Below are positions 7,717-10,045 of a stretch of DNA of 10,045 nt, in pieces (positions within the stretch are counted from its first letter, which is position 1; each line of letters begins with the position of its first letter). A program made the translations under genes and the position numbers. Under the pieces are notes generated by a model. That model searched no databases. It was not told where the DNA came from and worked only from the letters and a program-made list of their open reading frames with translations. Origin of the DNA: an uncultured Microbacteriaceae bacterium (lineage in GTDB: Bacteria > Actinomycetota > Actinomycetes > Actinomycetales > Microbacteriaceae); assembly GCA_946481135.1 (NCBI GenBank), contig CAMLMQ010000101.1, positions 1 through 10,045 of the forward strand. The letters are read 5' to 3'.

Positions 7717-8366
7717 AGGTCGTCGAACCCGTTCGAGCCGTCGGGCAGCAGCGGCGAGATCGGCGGCAGCTCGTCGAGCGAGTTGATGCCGAGCGACGTG
7801 AGCAGCAGCGGCGTCGTCTCGTAGTGGATCGCGCCCGTCTCGGTGTCGGTGTACGCCTCGCGGATGAGGCCGCGCCCGAGCAGCGTGCGCACGACCGAGT
7901 CGACGTTGACGGCGCGGATCGCCGCGACCGCGCCGCGACTGATCGGCTGCTTGTAGGCGATCACCGCGAGGGTCTCGAGCGCCGCCTGCGAGAGCTTCGT
8001 CGGGTTCTGGGTGAGCACGAACTCCTTGACCACGTCGTCGTACGCGGCGCGCACGTAGATGCGCCACCCCCCGCCGACCTCGCGCAGCTCGAACCCGCGC
8101 ACCGGCCCGCCGCTCTCCCCGTCGTAGTCGGCGACGAGGCGTTCGACCGACTGACGCACCGCCGCGATGGGCGCGCCGAGCGCGGTCGCGAGGCTCACGA
8201 GCGGCATCGGCTCGTCGGCGACCATGAGGATCGCCTCGAGCGCGCGCTCCAGATCGACGGGCGGGCGGGGCACCTCCGTCTCGACGGCGGCGGTGTCGGC
8301 CTCCGGCGCGGTCTCGGTGTTCGGCGCGGTCTCGGTCTCAGGCGCGGTGTCGGTCTCAGGCGTCAT
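7713..8366 (-). CDS. scpB: Segregation and condensation protein B
   Basis: A 217-residue kleisin-associated subunit that, with ScpA and SMC, forms the bacterial condensin-like complex that organises and helps segregate the chromosome. It has two winged-helix domains, about 38-105 (LERALEAILMVADEPMPLVSL) and 124-196 (LSQAALETLAVIAYKQPISR through the GAIHYETTPLLLTSLGI wing and GINSLDELPP). The first 30 or so residues are an acidic, probably disordered tail made of degenerate hexapeptides of the TAPETE type, encoded by an 18-bp tandem repeat. The ATG at 8366 lies inside the end of scpA (11-base overlap), and GGGAG stands 6 bases before it. The stop overlaps the rluB start. Whether the tail has a role is unknown; the folded part alone has normal ScpB length. 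Confidence 0.95.
   Translation of the reverse strand: MTPETDTAPETETAPNTETAPEADTAAVETEVPRPPVDLERALEAILMVADEPMPLVSLATALGAPIAAVRQSVERLVADYDGESGGPVRGFELREVGGGWRIYVRAAYDDVVKEFVLTQNPTKLSQAALETLAVIAYKQPISRGAVAAIRAVNVDSVVRTLLGRGLIREAYTDTETGAIHYETTPLLLTSLGINSLDELPPISPLLPDGSNGFDDL
8305..8358 (-). repeat. 18-bp tandem repeat encoding the ScpB N-terminal tail
   Basis: Three consecutive 18-base units begin at 8305, 8323 and 8341 (plus-strand form GGCGCGGTSTCGGTSTYM) and differ by only a few bases. A more diverged fourth copy lies at 8287-8304. On the minus strand they encode hexapeptides such as ETDTAP, ETETAP, NTETAP and EADTAA. The scpA stop codon lies inside the unit at 8341-8358. Because the unit is a multiple of 3, copy number could change without shifting the frame. 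Confidence 0.85.
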
Positions 8367-9204
8367 AGTCGGCTCCCAGGCTCGCGAGTGAGTCGTCGCT
8401 CCAGTGCTGCGCCGACCAGGTGAGGGTCAGTTCGCCGAGCGGTTCGACCTGCTCGAAGGTGATCGCGGCGTGCCGATACAGCTCGAGCACGGCGAGGAAG
8501 CGGGCGACGACGACCCCGCGCTGATCCGCGCCGGCGATGAGCTGCCGGAAGGACACCGGGCCGCCCCCGCGCAGGAGCGCCACCACGTGGGCGGCCTGCT
8601 CGCGGATGCTGACGAGCGGGGCGTGCAGATGGTCGAGCCCGACGGTGGGGATCTCACGCGGCGCGAACGCGAGCGCCGCGAGGGCGCCGAAGTCGTGGAG
8701 ACTGAGCGTCCAGACGAGCTCCGGAGTCTGCCGACGGTACTTCTCCTCGAGCCGCACGGCCCGCACGTGGCGGGTCGCCTCGGCCTCGAACCCGCGCGCG
8801 AACCAAGCGGCGGCCTCCTTGAAGGCGCGATACTGCAGCAGCCGGGCGAAGAGCAGGTCACGCGCCTCGAGCAACGCGACGTCCTCGGCATCCACGAGCT
8901 CGCCCTGCGGCAGCAGCCCCGCGACCTTGAGGTCGAGCAGGGTCGCCGCGACGACGAGGAACTCGCTCGCCTGATCGAGCTCGTCGGGGCCGTCGAGGTC
9001 GCGGAGATAGGCGATGAACTCGTCGGTCACCTTGCTCAGCGCGATCTCGGTGATGTCGAGTTCGTGCTTCGCGATGAGCGAGAGCAGCAGGTCGAACGGA
9101 CCCTCGAAGTTCGACAGGCGGAGGCGGAACCCTCCGGACGACCCGGGCGTCTCCGGCGTGGGAGCGGGGGCGGCATCCTGCACCGTCGTCGCGCCGTCTC
9201 CCAT
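8356..9204 (-). CDS. scpA: Segregation and condensation protein A (kleisin)
   Basis: A 282-residue kleisin that bridges the two SMC heads and binds ScpB. After a disordered Ala/Pro/Thr-rich start (1-24) comes the typical N-terminal domain, FEGPFDLLLSLIAKHELDI (33-51) with EIALSKVTDEFIAYL (53-67) and LDQASEFLVVAATLLDLKV (76-94). The C-terminal winged helix spans about 196-265 (FLAVLELYRHAAITFEQ, 236-252), ending with LTLTW. It appears to be the first gene of the operon. The ATG at 9204 is preceded by TAGGCT with 8 bases between and has no Shine-Dalgarno sequence, suggesting a leaderless or nearly leaderless mRNA. Its last 11 bases overlap scpB. Confidence 0.95.
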   Translation of the reverse strand: MGDGATTVQDAAPAPTPETPGSSGGFRLRLSNFEGPFDLLLSLIAKHELDITEIALSKVTDEFIAYLRDLDGPDELDQASEFLVVAATLLDLKVAGLLPQGELVDAEDVALLEARDLLFARLLQYRAFKEAAAWFARGFEAEATRHVRAVRLEEKYRRQTPELVWTLSLHDFGALAALAFAPREIPTVGLDHLHAPLVSIREQAAHVVALLRGGGPVSFRQLIAGADQRGVVVARFLAVLELYRHAAITFEQVEPLGELTLTWSAQHWSDDSLASLGADYDA

Positions 9205-9212
9205 GTCACGCG

Positions 9213-9218
9213 AGCCTA
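9213..9218 (-). promoter_or_regulatory. Putative -10 element of the scpA-der operon
   Basis: On the minus strand TAGGCT lies 8 bases before the scpA ATG. It is part of CGGTAGGCT, which faces the matching CGGTAGGGT on the plus strand before the zinc-ribbon gene. No good -35 hexamer is visible. Confidence 0.5.
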
Positions 9219-9248
9219 CCGTCGCCCGAGCGGTGCGGTCCGCGCCGG

Positions 9249-9254
9249 TAGGGT
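9249..9254 (+). promoter_or_regulatory. Putative -10 element of the zinc-ribbon gene
   Basis: TAGGGT lies 6 bases before the ATG at 9261, with no Shine-Dalgarno sequence in the gap, fitting a leaderless transcript. It is one arm of the inverted repeat CCTACCG (9215-9221) / CGGTAGG (9246-9252). Confidence 0.55.
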
Positions 9255-9260
9255 CGGACC

Positions 9261-9785
9261 ATGCCCCACCGCGCCAACCGCACGTTCGTGACGAACTCGG
9301 ATGCGCTCACCGCGTGGGCCCCGGTCGCCCGGGAGCGGCTGCTCGACGCGGCGCGCACCTACCGCGCGACCGTCTCCGTCGCCGACCTGGCCGACGCCGT
9401 GCAGGAGGCCACCGGCATCCGTGCCGACTCGCCCGCCGAGACCTGGATCGGCAAGCTCCTCGACCGCGTCGCGCGCGACAGCGCGAACCGCGACGAACCG
9501 CCGCTCGCCGCGCTGTGCATCACCGCCGACGACACCGACGTGCGCTCGACGGAGCGGTTGCTGTGCTACCGCGCATACGCCGACGACCTGCCGTCCGACG
9601 GAGGCGTCGCCGCACCCGTCGTGCGCGCATCCCTCCCCCGTCGCCGCGCCGCCGCGCCTCGCGTCGAGCGCCGACCGGTGACCCCCCAGAATCAGCTGCG
9701 CGAGGTCACCTGCACGAACTGCTGGATGATCGTGGCAGCCCGGGAGACGTGCTCCAGCTGCGGCGAGCCCCTGCCGACGTCGTGA
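9261..9785 (+). CDS. Hypothetical protein with C-terminal four-cysteine zinc ribbon
   Basis: A 174-residue protein I do not recognise. The N-terminal part (about 14-106) looks like a folded, mostly helical domain: an Ala/Arg/Leu-rich helix (DALTAWAPVARERLLDAAR), then VSVADLADAVQEATG and TWIGKLLDRVARDS, which together resemble a small helical DNA- or protein-binding module, though I can name no family. A basic linker rich in Arg, Ala and Pro follows (about 116-139). The end holds two CxxC pairs, Cys151/Cys154 and Cys164/Cys167, a rubredoxin-like zinc ribbon closing with CGEPLPTS. There is no signal peptide or membrane segment. The ATG at 9261 fits the TAGGGT box 6 bases upstream. It lies on the opposite strand between parA and scpA, diverging from scpA by 56 bases and converging on parA by 20. 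This placement hints at chromosome segregation, but that is guilt by association only. Confidence 0.85.
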   Translation: MPHRANRTFVTNSDALTAWAPVARERLLDAARTYRATVSVADLADAVQEATGIRADSPAETWIGKLLDRVARDSANRDEPPLAALCITADDTDVRSTERLLCYRAYADDLPSDGGVAAPVVRASLPRRRAAAPRVERRPVTPQNQLREVTCTNCWMIVAARETCSSCGEPLPTS

Positions 9786-9808
9786 GGCTCAGGCTCCCCT
9801 GAGGCTCA
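9783..9808. terminator. Bidirectional hairpin between convergent genes, built from both stop codons
   Basis: TGAGGCTCAGG (9783-9793) and CCTGAGGCTCA (9798-9808) form an 11-position stem with a single G-G mismatch and a 4-base loop (CTCC). The left end is the TGA of the zinc-ribbon gene and the right end is the TGA of parA on the minus strand. There is no U-tract on either side, which is not rare for actinobacterial terminators. The same sequence also reads as an 11-base direct repeat (9783-9793 and 9800-9810). Confidence 0.55.
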
Positions 9809-10045
9809 GGCGACCGCACCGCGCGCGATGAGTTCGCGGGCGAGTTGACGGTACGCATCGGTGACGGCGTGCTCGGGCGCGAAGATCGTCACGGGCTCCG
9901 CCGCGACCGACGCGTCGGGCAACTTGACGCTGCGCCCGATCACCGTCTCCAGCACCTGCGGCCCGAACGCCTCGACGACGCGCTGCAGCACTTCGCGCGA
10001 GTGCAGGGTGCGGGCGTCGTACATCGTCGCGAGGATGCCGTCGAG
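9806..10045 (-). CDS. parA: ParA/Soj-family ATPase, C-terminal part
   Basis: The last 79 residues of a ParA-family (MinD-like deviant Walker A) ATPase; the frame remains open through the window edge, so the N-terminal ATP-binding part is missing. The visible LDGILATMYDARTLHSREVL, followed by the VIGRSVKLPDASVAAEP loop and the FAPEHAVTDAYRQLARELI helix, is very characteristic of chromosomal ParA-like proteins next to scpA in Actinobacteria (the Rv1708 position in M. tuberculosis). Such proteins act in chromosome segregation. Whether this copy works with a ParB cannot be told here, since no parB is in the window and actinobacteria usually carry a separate parAB near the origin. It is on the same strand as scpA but separated from it by the oppositely oriented zinc-ribbon gene. 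Confidence 0.92.
   Translation of the reverse strand, partial: LDGILATMYDARTLHSREVLQRVVEAFGPQVLETVIGRSVKLPDASVAAEPVTIFAPEHAVTDAYRQLARELIARGAVA

Noticed and set aside
9186..9291. A longer plus-strand reading frame from 8404 running opposite scpA into the intergenic region.
   Set aside because: It is antisense to scpA and lacks motifs; the zinc-ribbon gene uses a different frame with its own promoter box.
1..10045. Defence islands, toxin-antitoxin pairs, phage genes, insertion sequences, CRISPR or tRNA genes.
   Set aside because: I looked on both strands and found none; composition and gene spacing look uniform and chromosomal.

Overview
The window is GC-rich chromosomal DNA with short intergenic gaps, many 4-nt ATGA/GTGA gene overlaps and TAGGGT/TAGGCT-type -10 boxes. 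This points to a high-GC actinobacterium, and the Microbacteriaceae are my best guess (inference from gene style and order, not from a marker gene). I see no rRNA, tRNA, CRISPR array, insertion sequence, prophage gene or integration site. No gap between genes exceeds 60 bases.

Layout. (a) 1-1122, + strand: the C-terminal half of a UvrA-like ABC ATPase, cut by the window start. (b) 1131-1721, - strand: a MOSC-domain protein. It is divergent from (c) 1746-2852, + strand: a stand-alone MetE C-terminal-type zinc methyltransferase. Their start codons lie only 24 bases apart, with overlapping -10 elements. (d) 2868-3602, - strand: a class I SAM-dependent methyltransferase. (e) 3652-9204, - strand: a tightly packed housekeeping operon transcribed scpA-scpB-rluB-tyrA-cmk-der. 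(f) 9261-9785, + strand: an unrecognised 174-residue protein with a C-terminal four-cysteine zinc ribbon. (g) 9806 to the window end, - strand: the C-terminus of a ParA-family ATPase.

The parA, scpA, scpB, pseudouridine synthase, cmk, der order is an established actinobacterial neighbourhood (Rv1708-Rv1713 in Mycobacterium tuberculosis). Here it differs in two ways: tyrA lies between the pseudouridine synthase gene and cmk, and the zinc-ribbon gene sits on the opposite strand between parA and scpA. The operon joins chromosome organisation (ScpA/ScpB, partners of SMC), ribosome maturation (RluB, Der), nucleotide supply (Cmk) and tyrosine synthesis (TyrA).

Regulation. Four starts (MOSC, MetE-like, scpA, zinc-ribbon gene) have a TANNNT box 6-8 bases before the start codon and no Shine-Dalgarno sequence. 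This suggests leaderless or nearly leaderless mRNAs. Most internal operon genes (scpB, tyrA, cmk, der) have a visible Shine-Dalgarno sequence. A near-perfect 11-bp stem whose base is formed by the two stop codons lies between the convergent zinc-ribbon and parA genes.

I did not find a clear new multi-gene system. The items most worth a second look are the zinc-ribbon gene inside the segregation cluster, the overlapping bidirectional promoter, and the stop-codon hairpin.
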